DNA from: Streptomyces gossypii
GTDB taxonomy: Bacteria; Actinomycetota; Actinomycetes; Streptomycetales; Streptomycetaceae
Reading direction: 5' to 3'
NCBI RefSeq assembly: GCF_025165795.1
Contig: NZ_JAJAGO010000009.1
Coordinates: 186,001 to 250,000, forward strand
Length of the DNA: 64,000 nucleotides
Shown here: positions 18,685 to 25,742 of the stretch, in pieces
Layout: every line of letters starts with the position of its first letter
Numbering within the stretch: the first letter of the stretch is position 1
Notes under the pieces: model-generated
Databases searched by the model: none
What the model was told of the DNA's origin: nothing
Seen by the model: only the letters and a program-made list of their open reading frames with translations
Program-made: the position numbers and the translations under genes

Positions 18685-18972
18685 TCAGTCGTCGTGCGTC
18701 GGGTCGGTGCGCGCGGGCGGAGGTGTGGCCGGGGGAGTCTCCGGGTGGGTGCCCGTCTGCTCGTCCCGCAATTGCTGTCCCAGCTCGCTGTTCCCGATCT
18801 GGACCTCCGACAGGCCCGGGCCCTCGAAGTCGGGTGAGGTGAAACCCGGCGAGTGCGGCCTGGAGCCATCGGAGCTTGAACGGGACGCGGGGTCCGCGTC
18901 CTCCAAAATCTCGCTCACGGTGTTCGGAAGGTGTGACTCGTCATGCTCCTGCTGAGGATCCTGCTCCGTCAC
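18685..18972 (-). CDS. Small acidic hypothetical protein
   Basis: 95 aa, GTG start with a strong AGGGGAGG five bases upstream, which is the main reason to believe it. Highly hydrophilic, rich in D, E, S and P, with no hydrophobic core (MTEQDPQQEHDESHLPNTVS at the start). Probably disordered and cytoplasmic. A small gene directly after tuf and facing it is common in Streptomyces. Function unknown. Confidence 0.65.
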   Translation of the reverse strand: MTEQDPQQEHDESHLPNTVSEILEDADPASRSSSDGSRPHSPGFTSPDFEGPGLSEVQIGNSELGQQLRDEQTGTHPETPPATPPPARTDPTHDD

Positions 18973-19030
18973 GGGTGCCTCCCCTTGGTGTGGTCGCGCT
19001 GTCAGAGTACCCAGGGGATGACCAGTTGAT

Positions 19031-19084
19031 CCGGTCGGTGACGTCCGGTCGGTGCCGTCTGGTCGGTGCCGTCTGGTCGGTGGC
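19031..19084. repeat. Short degenerate tandem repeat
   Basis: Three to four copies of a 14-bp unit close to GTCTGGTCGGTGCC (19043-19056, 19057-19070, 19071-19084, with a partial copy before). It lies between two minus-strand genes. Role unknown; replication slippage is the simplest explanation. Confidence 0.6.
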
Positions 19085-19124
19085 GCCCGACCAGTGACGC
19101 CTGCCGCCGGAGCGCCGTCCCGGA

Positions 19125-19643
19125 CTACGCGGTGGCGAAGCTCAGTTCGCCACCGGTGATGACCCTTCCGAAGCGGGGGAGGTTCAGCGTCACCGCCGCG
19201 TGGTGTTCGTCCGCCGTGAGCGCGGTCATCGCGTCCTCGACGAAGACGAGGTCGAAGCCCCGGTCGGAGGCGCCCCGCGCGGTCGACTCGACGCCCATGT
19301 TCGTCGCGATACCCCCGAAAACGAGAGTGGTGGCGTCGTACCCCTCCAGCAGCTCGGCCAGCCTGGTGCCATGAAAGCCGCCGACGCCGCGCTTGACCAC
19401 GACCGAGTCGGCGAGCGCCGCGACACGCTCCACCAACTCGCTGCCCGACGGCTGCCGGTCGAGGTTCGGCCGCTCCGCGCGCAGGGCCACCACCGGCGCA
19501 CCCGCCGTACGGAACTCCCCGGCGAGCCTGCAGGCGGCCTCGACCGCCTGCTGCCCGGTGCGGGGTGCGAGAGGCAGCTCGGTGATCCGCCTCATCAGAT
19601 CGACCAGCACCAGGACGGTATGAGCGGGGTTGACTGCGGTCAT
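19125..19643 (-). CDS. Isochorismatase-fold hydrolase, YecD-like
   Basis: 172 aa, started at the ATG at 19643 (MTAVNPAHTVLVLVDLM); the longer frame to 19715 lacks homology. It has the isochorismatase-like fold: D15 in LVLVDL, K84 in VVVKRG, and GGIATNMGVESTARGA around 111-125. The position of the catalytic Cys in amidase members is Gly117, as in E. coli YecD and in the true isochorismatase PhzD. Cysteine-based amidase activity is therefore unlikely and the substrate is unknown. The ribosome binding site is weak. The stop is next to the small acidic gene on the same strand. Confidence 0.85.
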   Translation of the reverse strand: MTAVNPAHTVLVLVDLMRRITELPLAPRTGQQAVEAACRLAGEFRTAGAPVVALRAERPNLDRQPSGSELVERVAALADSVVVKRGVGGFHGTRLAELLEGYDATTLVFGGIATNMGVESTARGASDRGFDLVFVEDAMTALTADEHHAAVTLNLPRFGRVITGGELSFATA

Positions 19644-19715
19644 GCCCGGCACCCTAGCGAAATCCCGCCGAGGCGACCCCGATCCACCAGACCGACCCGG
19701 ATGCGTGCGACGCAA

Positions 19716-21749
19716 TCAGGCCGCGTGGGCGGTGCCCTCTCGGCCTGCGTGGGTCCAGGCCTTGTCGCGGAGGAGGCGGAGGCCGTTGAGGCCGACGATG
19801 ACGGTGGAGCCCTCGTGGCCGAGTACGCCGAGCGGCAGGGGCAGGTGCCCGACCAGGTCCCAGATGACGAGCCCGGAGATGAACACCCCGGCGATCACCA
19901 GGTTCTGGACGACCAGGCGGCGGGCCGCGCGGGAGAGGGCCAGAGTGGTGGGGACGGCGGCGAGTTCGTCGCGTACGACGATCATGTCCGCCGTCTCCAG
20001 GGCGAGATCGGACCCGGCCCGGCCCATCGCGACGCCGGTGTGTGCGGCGGCCAGTGCGGGGGCGTCGTTGACGCCGTCGCCGATGACCAGTACGCGGTGG
20101 CCTGCGCTTTCGCGTTCCCGTACGGCGGCGACCTTGTCCTGGGGCAGCAGGCCGGCGCGGACGTTCGTGATGCCTACCTCCTCGGCGAGCCGGGCGGCGG
20201 CGCGCGGGTTGTCGCCGGTCAGCAGTGCGGGTGCGGTGCCCGTCAGGGCCGCCAGGCGGGCGACGGCGGTGGCGGCGCCGGGGCGCAGGCGGTCGGCGAT
20301 GCCCAGTACGCCTACGGTGACGCCGTCCCGCTGGACGAGGACCGCAGTCCGTCCGTCGTCCTCAAGCCGTGCCGTGAAGGTCGAGGCTGTGGTGTCGGCG
20401 TCGGCGTCGGCGTCGGTGCCGCTGAGGTCGCCGGCGGAGCCGGAGGGATCGAGCAGCCGTGCCGGGGTGCCGACCGCGAGTGTGCGGCCTTCGACCACGG
20501 CGGTCACCCCGGTGCCGGGTGTGGAGGTGAACTCCCGTGCCTCGGGCAGGTCCAGGCCCCGGGCACGGGCGGCGTCCACGACTGCCCGGGCGAGTGGATG
20601 CTCGCTCGGATACTCGGCGGCGGCGGCCAGGGCGAGCAGCTCGTCCTCGGTGAGGCCGGCGTCCGGGAGGGGGCGGATGTCGGTGACGCGCGGGGTGCCC
20701 TCGGTCAGAGTGCCGGTCTTGTCCAGCGCGGCGGCGTCGGCCTGGCCGAGCCTTTCCATCACGACCGCCGATTTCACCAGTACGCCGTGCCGCCCGGCGT
20801 TCGCGAGGGCGGAGAGCAGCGGCGGCATGGTCGCCAGCACGACGGCGCACGGCGAGGCGACGATCATGAAGGTCATCGCCCGCAGCAGCGCGGCGCTCAG
20901 CTCGGCACCGAAGGCGAGTGGTACGGCGAAGACAGCGAGGGTGGCCAGCACCATGCCGATGGAGTAGCGCTGTTCGACCTTCTCGATGAACAGCTGGGTG
21001 GGTGCCTTGCTCTCGGACGCCTCGGCGACCATTGCCACGATCCGGGCGATGACGGTCTCGGAGGCGTCCCGCCCGACCCGCACGCGCAGCGCGCCGGTGC
21101 CGTTCAGCGTCCCGGCGAACACCTCGTCGTCGGCCTGCTTCGCCACCGGCAGCGGCTCGCCGGTGATGGTTGCCTGGTCGACCTCGGACGCGCCGTCCAG
21201 CACCCGGCCGTCGGCGCCGATGCGCTCGCCCGGCCGGATCAGGACGGTGTCGCCGACGGCGAGAGCCTCGGTCGGCACGCTCTCCTCGCCGCCTTCGACT
21301 CGCAGCCGGGTGGCGGTGGCGGGGGCCAGGTCGAGCAGTCCGCGCACCGAGTCCTGGGTGCGGGCGGTGGCCAGGGCCTCCAGTGCGCCGGAGGTGGCGA
21401 AGATGACGATGAGCAGCGCGCCGTCCCGCACCTGTCCGATGGAGGCCGCTCCGAGGGCGGCGACGATCATGAGCAGGTCGACGTCGAGCGTCTTCTCCCG
21501 CAGCGCCCCCAACCCGGCCCAGGCCGGTTCCCAGCCGCCGGAGACGTAGGCGAGGGCGTATAGCGGGCCGACGACCCAGTCCGGTGCGCTCGTCAGGTCG
21601 AGCGGCAGTGCGAGCAGGAACAGCAGCAGGGAAGCGGCAGCCCAGCGGGCCTCGGGCAGTGCGAGCACGGGCGTACGGCGCCTCGGCAGGGTCACGGGGC
21701 GGGCGGGCGCCGGTTCCTCGGGGTGCTTGAGCAGGAGGGCAGGGGGCAT
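19716..21749 (-). CDS. P1B-4-type heavy-metal efflux ATPase (Co/Ni/Fe), CtpJ/NmtA-like
   Basis: 677 aa from ATG 21749. The longer frame to 22190 overlaps nmtR and is rejected. There is no N-terminal metal-binding domain. P-type ATPase motifs: TGEP (196-199), phosphorylated DKTGT (343-347) and GDGVNDAPA near residue 570. The transmembrane metal motif is SPC (299-301), and HEGST lies near residue 645 in the last helix. This SPC plus HEGST pair defines subgroup P1B-4, whose members export Co(II), Ni(II) or Fe(II). An Asp/Ala repeat (DADADAD) interrupts the nucleotide-binding domain. It is transcribed divergently from an NmtR-type sensor, the same arrangement as nmtR-ctpJ in Mycobacterium tuberculosis. 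Confidence 0.93.
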   Translation of the reverse strand: MPPALLLKHPEEPAPARPVTLPRRRTPVLALPEARWAAASLLLFLLALPLDLTSAPDWVVGPLYALAYVSGGWEPAWAGLGALREKTLDVDLLMIVAALGAASIGQVRDGALLIVIFATSGALEALATARTQDSVRGLLDLAPATATRLRVEGGEESVPTEALAVGDTVLIRPGERIGADGRVLDGASEVDQATITGEPLPVAKQADDEVFAGTLNGTGALRVRVGRDASETVIARIVAMVAEASESKAPTQLFIEKVEQRYSIGMVLATLAVFAVPLAFGAELSAALLRAMTFMIVASPCAVVLATMPPLLSALANAGRHGVLVKSAVVMERLGQADAAALDKTGTLTEGTPRVTDIRPLPDAGLTEDELLALAAAAEYPSEHPLARAVVDAARARGLDLPEAREFTSTPGTGVTAVVEGRTLAVGTPARLLDPSGSAGDLSGTDADADADTTASTFTARLEDDGRTAVLVQRDGVTVGVLGIADRLRPGAATAVARLAALTGTAPALLTGDNPRAAARLAEEVGITNVRAGLLPQDKVAAVRERESAGHRVLVIGDGVNDAPALAAAHTGVAMGRAGSDLALETADMIVVRDELAAVPTTLALSRAARRLVVQNLVIAGVFISGLVIWDLVGHLPLPLGVLGHEGSTVIVGLNGLRLLRDKAWTHAGREGTAHAA

Positions 21750-21807
21750 GACGGAACAACCCTTCGCGGGGGTGGACGGCGGCAGCGGCCTCACCTTACA
21801 GGAATGA

Positions 21808-21823
21808 ATGAACAGGTCTTCAT
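21808..21823. promoter_or_regulatory. Candidate NmtR operator
   Basis: ATGAA-CAGGTC-TTCAT is a perfect 5-bp dyad with a 6-bp centre. It lies in the AT-rich divergent gap between the ATPase and the regulator, 22 bases before the regulator start. ArsR/SmtB repressors bind such imperfect palindromes. Confidence 0.5.
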
Positions 21824-21845
21824 CTATCGTCAGTAGGATGGACCC

Positions 21846-22256
21846 ATGGGCCACGGAGTTGACGACACCAGCACCGCCACCACACGGGAACGCCTCGACG
21901 CGGTGGGGTCCGCCGACGTCGCCGCCACTCTCCAGGCCCTCGCCACCCCGTCCCGGCTGCGCATCCTCGCCCGCCTCCGGGAAGGCCCCTGCGCGGCGGG
22001 CGACCTCGCCGAGGCGGTGGACATGGAGCAGTCCGCCTGCTCCCACCAGCTGCGCCTGCTGCGCAACCTCGGCCTGGTCACCGGCGAACGGCACGGCCGC
22101 TCGATCGTCTACGCGCTGTACGACCACCATGTGGCCGAACTCCTCGACCAGGCCCTCTTCCACGTCGAACACCTGCGCCTGGGCCTCCACGACGCGCCGG
22201 CGGCCGAGGCCGTCAAGGCCGAACGCCCGAGCCGGTCCCTGCCCGCACGCCCGTAG
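21846..22256 (+). CDS. nmtR: ArsR/SmtB-family Ni/Co-responsive repressor, NmtR type
   Basis: 136 aa winged-helix repressor. It opens MGHGVDD, the Gly2-His3 N-terminal nickel ligand motif known from M. tuberculosis NmtR. The recognition helix is MEQSACSHQLRLLRNLGLV. The alpha-5 metal site is complete: D93, H95, H106 and H109 (YDHHVAELLDQALFHVEH), equivalent to D91, H93, H104 and H107 of NmtR. One auxiliary His of NmtR (H109 there) is Arg here, while H115 may replace H116. By analogy, metal binding releases the operator and derepresses the divergent exporter. Confidence 0.88.
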   Translation: MGHGVDDTSTATTRERLDAVGSADVAATLQALATPSRLRILARLREGPCAAGDLAEAVDMEQSACSHQLRLLRNLGLVTGERHGRSIVYALYDHHVAELLDQALFHVEHLRLGLHDAPAAEAVKAERPSRSLPARP

Positions 22257-22399
22257 CCCTCCGCACGCCGGGATCGATGCCGGATCGATGGGCGGACCAG
22301 CTCGGCAATGCGGCCGTCATCTGTCATCGTCGGCGTCAACGCGCCGTTGGCGCAGTGCAGTTGCGCAGTCATTCGTTCGGCTCGACTCCGGGGGATCGC

Positions 22400-22558
22400 A
22401 TGTCACCGAAGTTCTTTCAGATGGCCGGGTACGTGCTCGTCCTGATGGGCATCGGGCAACTGATCGCCCTGGATACGCCGACCTGGCTCAGCGTGTGGAA
22501 CATCATCATGGGTGTCGCCGCCATCGCCTTCGCCTCGGCGAACAAGGCGAAGGAGTAG
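22400..22558 (+). CDS. Small membrane protein (52 aa)
   Basis: 52 aa, ATG start with GGGGGA four to five bases upstream. Two hydrophobic segments (MAGYVLVLMGIGQLIAL and VWNIIMGVAAIAFASA) joined by a short polar turn predict a helical hairpin in the membrane, with a basic tail (NKAKE). It does not belong to a family I recognise. It follows nmtR after 143 bases but need not be in its operon. Confidence 0.5.
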   Translation: MSPKFFQMAGYVLVLMGIGQLIALDTPTWLSVWNIIMGVAAIAFASANKAKE

Positions 22559-22860
22559 TGACCCTGGCGCCCGTGGAGCCCAGGCCCTGGGCTTGTCACC
22601 GCATCACCTGCTGGAGCGGATGTGCGAAGTACCCCGGGCAGACATACACCTGGAGGCTGTAGCCCCGCCGGATGCCCGATGCTCACCATCGCGGAGGCGA
22701 ACGGGCGCCGGAACAGCAAGGGTTGACCCCGTCGGCGCTCCACCACAGTTCGCTGTCCTCCACCGGCTGCCAGCTCTTGCTGCCGGGGCCCCGTTCGCAG
22801 CCGTCGGCCGTGAGTAGCGGCCGTACCTCCGCACCGCCCGTGCCGCGTGCGACATCCCGG
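22559..22860. other. Intergenic, no feature seen
   Basis: 302 bases between two convergent genes. I see no ORF with a credible start, no clear terminator and no repeat. Confidence 0.5.
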
Positions 22861-23670
22861 CTACGCGGCCAGGGGCAGGGGCGCTGTCTGCGGGCGGCAG
22901 GTGGGGCAGGGGCCAGGGGTGGGGGAGCGGTGGGCGCGGTCGCAGTGGTCGCAGTTCTGGAGCGGGTGCGGGCGTGGGGCCGGTGGTGGAGCCGCTGGGA
23001 GGGGCGGCGGCATCAGGGCGGTGAGGCGGTGCGCGAGCAGTGCGGCCGGGTGCCGCAGGGGCCCTTGCGGGAGATTCGCGGTGAGGGTGCGGCGTACGGC
23101 GGCGGGGTCGATGCCGCGTTCCAGCCAGGTGGCGGTGGCCGGGGCGAGGCGGCGGACGTCGCGCTCCGGGAGCAGCAGGCGCGGCTCGTCGCGGCGCAGG
23201 GCGGCAAGGAGGTCGGCGGCGGTGCGGTGCCGGGGCAGGTCGGCCGTCCGGGGCTCGGGCAGAGGGGCCGGTGCCGGTGCCGCGTGCTCGCGGCGCTTCG
23301 GCTCCGGCTCCGGCTGTGGGCACGCGGGTACGGGCGGCGCGCCCGGCTGGTCGTACGAGACCGTGTGCGTGACGATCCGGCCGCTCGGGAGCCGCGCGCG
23401 CGTACGCGTCAGATAGTCGTGCGCCTCCAACTCGCGCAGCGCGGCGGCGATTCGGACCTCGCCCTCGGGAAAGCGGGCGGTCAGCGTCTTGATGTCGACC
23501 CGCGCGCCGTCCGGAAGCGACTGGATGTGTACGGCGAGCCCGATCGCGACGAGCGTCAACTCGCGGTGCTGGGCCAGGTGGTTGCCGACGACGGTGAAGC
23601 GGTCGGCGTGCCGGGTGCGGACATGTGTGACACCTGCGCGCGGGGTCGCGCTAGGCTGAGGTTCACCCAT
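22861..23670 (-). CDS. Streptomyces-type winged-helix DNA-binding protein with C-terminal Cys-rich tail
   Basis: 269 aa. The first 95 residues (FTVVGNHLAQHRELTLVAIGLAVHIQSLPDG..VDIKTLTARFPEGEVRIAAALRELEAHDYL) form a winged-helix domain like those of bacterial replication or initiator-like regulators. A Pro-rich linker and a helical segment (HRTAADLLAALRRDEPRLLL) follow. The C-terminus has a CDHCDRAH and CPTC pair that may bind zinc. Proteins of this layout occur in many copies in Streptomyces, often beside a HATPase protein as here. No function is established to my knowledge. Confidence 0.8.
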   Translation of the reverse strand: MGEPQPSATPRAGVTHVRTRHADRFTVVGNHLAQHRELTLVAIGLAVHIQSLPDGARVDIKTLTARFPEGEVRIAAALRELEAHDYLTRTRARLPSGRIVTHTVSYDQPGAPPVPACPQPEPEPKRREHAAPAPAPLPEPRTADLPRHRTAADLLAALRRDEPRLLLPERDVRRLAPATATWLERGIDPAAVRRTLTANLPQGPLRHPAALLAHRLTALMPPPLPAAPPPAPRPHPLQNCDHCDRAHRSPTPGPCPTCRPQTAPLPLAA

Positions 23671-23991
23671 CAGGGAAGCTCCTACTTCCTCGGTGGTCAG
23701 GCCCTCGCTCCGGGATGCCAGTCCCGGCCGGGGGCCGTCTCATGTGTGGAGTTGTGTGCGGTCGCGCGGCGTTCGCGGTGCGGTTCGCGGCGAGCCTATG
23801 CCAGCGGATGGGCGCGGAGTCCAGCCCAGTTGCGCCGGTTCACCCGGACGGGCGAGTGGGGTGTCGTGCCTGCCGGTGGGCTTGGTGAGGTGCTTTCCCA
23901 GGGGCTTTTGAAGCTTTTGATGTCGCGCCGCACCACCCGTCCGCCGACCGGGACGCGATTCGCCGCGTTCCGGTGGGCAGGGCCGCGCGGC
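23671..23991. other. Intergenic, no gene seen
   Basis: 321 bases between two minus-strand genes. It holds the GGAG ribosome binding site of the downstream winged-helix gene (near 23682). No other feature could be supported. Confidence 0.5.
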
Positions 23992-24432
23992 TCACCGCAG
24001 GAGGGTGATCTCGGCCCACACCGTCTTGCGCGGCGCCGGGCCGACCTCCACACCCCAGCGGTCGGCGAGCGCCTCGACCAGCAGCAGCCCACGCCCCGAC
24101 TCCGCCTCGTCCGGCACCGGTTCGAGGGCGGTCTCCGGGAGAGTGTCGCCGCGCGTATCGGCGACTTCGATGCGCAGCACGGCCCTGCCCCTCACCTCGG
24201 TCACGGCGAGTGAGAGCCGGAAGTTCCGCCCCGGCACGCGCCCGTGCGACGCGGCGTTCGACGCCAGCTCCGCGACGACGTACGCGGCGTCCTCGGTCGG
24301 CAGTCCCCAGCAGCACAGGTGCGCCACCGTCAGCAGCCGTGCGAGGCGGGCACCGCGCCGGGTGGGGGACAGCAGCACGGTGAACGGGGGAGCGGGGGAT
24401 GGGGTTCGGGGGAGGGTGATTTCGTGGGTCAC
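23992..24432 (-). CDS. HATPase_c anti-sigma-factor-like ATP-binding protein
   Basis: 146 aa from a GTG at 24432 (MTHEITLPRTPSPAP). A longer frame extends to 24549 and the true start is uncertain because no good ribosome binding site is visible. GHKL-type ATPase motifs: the N-box AAYVVAELASNAASHGR (about 59-75), then RIEVADTRGD and SGRGLLLVEALADRWGV. This is the RsbW/SpoIIAB-like single-domain class that is abundant in Streptomyces. Members act as protein kinases or anti-sigma factors; the target here is unknown. Confidence 0.85.
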   Translation of the reverse strand: MTHEITLPRTPSPAPPFTVLLSPTRRGARLARLLTVAHLCCWGLPTEDAAYVVAELASNAASHGRVPGRNFRLSLAVTEVRGRAVLRIEVADTRGDTLPETALEPVPDEAESGRGLLLVEALADRWGVEVGPAPRKTVWAEITLLR

Positions 24433-24738
24433 GTCACTCAGAGTGGCGATGTGTATGCGCGGTGGGAAGGCGATCGGGTCGCACGCACGGCGAGTGTCCG
24501 GGTCACTTCCCGCACTTGTCCGTCCCGTACGCCGTGTCCCGGCGGCCACGGCCCCCGTTGGGCACCGCAGGTAAGCGGACCGATTGAGTCCGTCGACGGA
24601 ACGGACACTTTCCGCGCGGTTTCGTGGTCAGAGCGTCGACTGATTCGAGGTGCGGACGGAAGACGTCCGCACCGCCTGCTCCGGCCCCGCAGGCATTTCT
24701 GCAACGGACCCGAATCCGCCGGAAGCTGTCACGGTTTC
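24433..24738. other. Intergenic; drop in GC towards the immunity gene
   Basis: 306 bases with no credible gene. The composition shifts to lower GC near 24700, where the toxin-immunity cassette begins. Confidence 0.4.
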
Positions 24739-25221
24739 TTACCTGCTCAATGACCCTGAAGTGATAGCCCAAACGTCACCGGCAGAAATGCCACCCGTCG
24801 CCACATTCGCGACCAGAACCTGGACTCTCCGAATGCTGTCTCTTGCTTCAAATACTTGCAAAGCATCATCCGGTGAGTCCACAACTCGGTCTAGCATAAG
24901 GCCACCAGAAAGAAGCGCCTCGTAGGGAAGATGCGACCTGAACTCTCCGAACTTTCGACTCAGGGGCTCAGGGATGATATCGACATCGGTCATGGCTAGC
25001 CTGTGGACCTGCAGGGAAACTCCAAAACATTCCCATGTGCGCTGTGCTTTCTGAAACGAGATTTCAATCAGGCCGTAATCGCGGCGGCCATAGTTCTTTC
25101 TAAAATCATCGACATATTCGCCACCCAGGTTGGATTCCCAAACTTCAGGTGCGGACCTCAGGTCGACACCCAAAACTTTACTCTCCTGGATGAAATGCAC
25201 ATAGAATTGCAAATCACTCAT
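24739..25221 (-). CDS. Putative immunity protein for the Rhs toxin tip
   Basis: 160 aa. The ATG overlaps the stop of the toxin tip by four bases (ATGA, 25218-25221), the usual tight toxin-immunity arrangement. It is rich in charged and aromatic residues, has no signal peptide or membrane helix, and clearly lower GC than its neighbours, as expected for a laterally moved cassette. Landmarks: MSDLQFYVHFIQESKVLGVD at the start, then YGRRDYGLIEISFQKAQRTW. I do not recognise the family; the immunity role is inferred from position and composition only. Confidence 0.6.
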   Translation of the reverse strand: MSDLQFYVHFIQESKVLGVDLRSAPEVWESNLGGEYVDDFRKNYGRRDYGLIEISFQKAQRTWECFGVSLQVHRLAMTDVDIIPEPLSRKFGEFRSHLPYEALLSGGLMLDRVVDSPDDALQVFEARDSIRRVQVLVANVATGGISAGDVWAITSGSLSR

Positions 25222-25523
25222 TCCATTTTCTCCAATGCCTTGATAATGAAATGGATTTCTGCCGCCCTGTTGGAACTCATGCCATACTCGCCCTTGTTCA
25301 TGCTTTCGCGTGCTGATTTCGCTTTCTCCATGAGATCTTTCCTGAACTCCGGATTCGAACGCACCTCCTGCAGAGCCCGCTGCGCATCACGCTCACTGGC
25401 TGTTCCAGCCTTGAGGCGAATGGGCTCAGCTCCGATACCACCCTTGCCGTCCGGAAATATGCGAACCTCCCGATTTCCCACATGTATGTGCGCTCCCTTG
25501 GTTCCCCAGTCCTGATAGGCCAC
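25218..25523 (-). pseudogene. Displaced C-terminal toxin tip of the Rhs protein
   Basis: An open frame of about 100 codons reads VAYQDWGTKGAHIHVG, then EVRIFPDGKGGIG, a helical middle (RDAQRALQEVRSNPEFRKDL) and SSNRAAEIHFIIKALEKME. It has no start codon with a ribosome binding site; the apparent ORF start at 25607 is a TTG inside the att region. It reads as the variable tip that normally follows DPLGLAP in Rhs proteins, and the Rhs gene at 33163-37155 stops just after that motif. Base composition is lower in GC than the core. The toxin activity is not recognisable by motif; a small nuclease is possible but not shown. Confidence 0.7.
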
Positions 25524-25560
25524 GGATGTCAAGCAGCGCTGGACACTACCTCTGACAGAG
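25500..25560. other. Left attachment junction (toxin side)
   Basis: The toxin reading frame meets foreign sequence here. On the minus strand the codons GCC TAT CAG GAC TGG resume the toxin, and the TA at 25516-25517 can be the crossover dinucleotide. A TTGAC (minus strand) lies 10 bases outside it, matched by GTCAA on the other junction, consistent with the two arms of an attP. The crossover position is inferred. Confidence 0.55.
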
Positions 25561-25561
25561 C

Positions 25562-25596
25562 GGCCCCGTGCGGTGGTGAGACACCGGCACGGGGCC
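25562..25596. terminator. Hairpin beside the left junction
   Basis: GGCCCCGTGC (25562-25571) pairs with GCACGGGGCC (25587-25596), with an inner GGTG/CACC. It lies inside the element, between the junction and the integrase leader, and could block transcription crossing the edge. Confidence 0.6.
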
Positions 25597-25631
25597 TTGA
25601 CCTCCAACCCTGTAGACGAGGGATGAAGACC

Positions 25632-25742
25632 ATGAACGAGGGTATCGGCCGTGCTGCGCGCGGCAGAAGCGAACTCCCCTTCCCCACGGCGCCAATTGAG
25701 TCGGCACCCTGGCAGACGCGTCGGGCCGGGGGTGCACTGTGA
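25632..25742 (+). CDS. 36-aa leader ORF coupled to the integrase
   Basis: ATG 25632 (or 25623) runs to a TGA at 25740-25742 that overlaps the integrase GTG as GTGA. The peptide starts MNEGIGRAARGRSELPFPTA. Because the integrase has a weak ribosome binding site of its own, translation through this short ORF may be needed to express it. Function otherwise unknown; support is the overlap and a GAGGG upstream. Confidence 0.45.
   Translation: MNEGIGRAARGRSELPFPTAPIESAPWQTRRAGGAL

Noticed and set aside
19200..21563. 787-codon plus-strand frame opposite the metal ATPase
   Set aside because: Gly/Gln-rich low-complexity translation with no motif; the minus-strand ATPase has all P-type motifs.
22672..24213. 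513-codon plus-strand frame across the winged-helix/HATPase pair
   Set aside because: Gly/Arg-rich shadow of two minus-strand genes with recognisable domains.
25218..25607. Toxin fragment as an independent 129-aa gene starting at 25607
   Set aside because: The start would be a TTG without a ribosome binding site inside att sequence, and the first 30 residues are non-native; better read as the severed Rhs tip.
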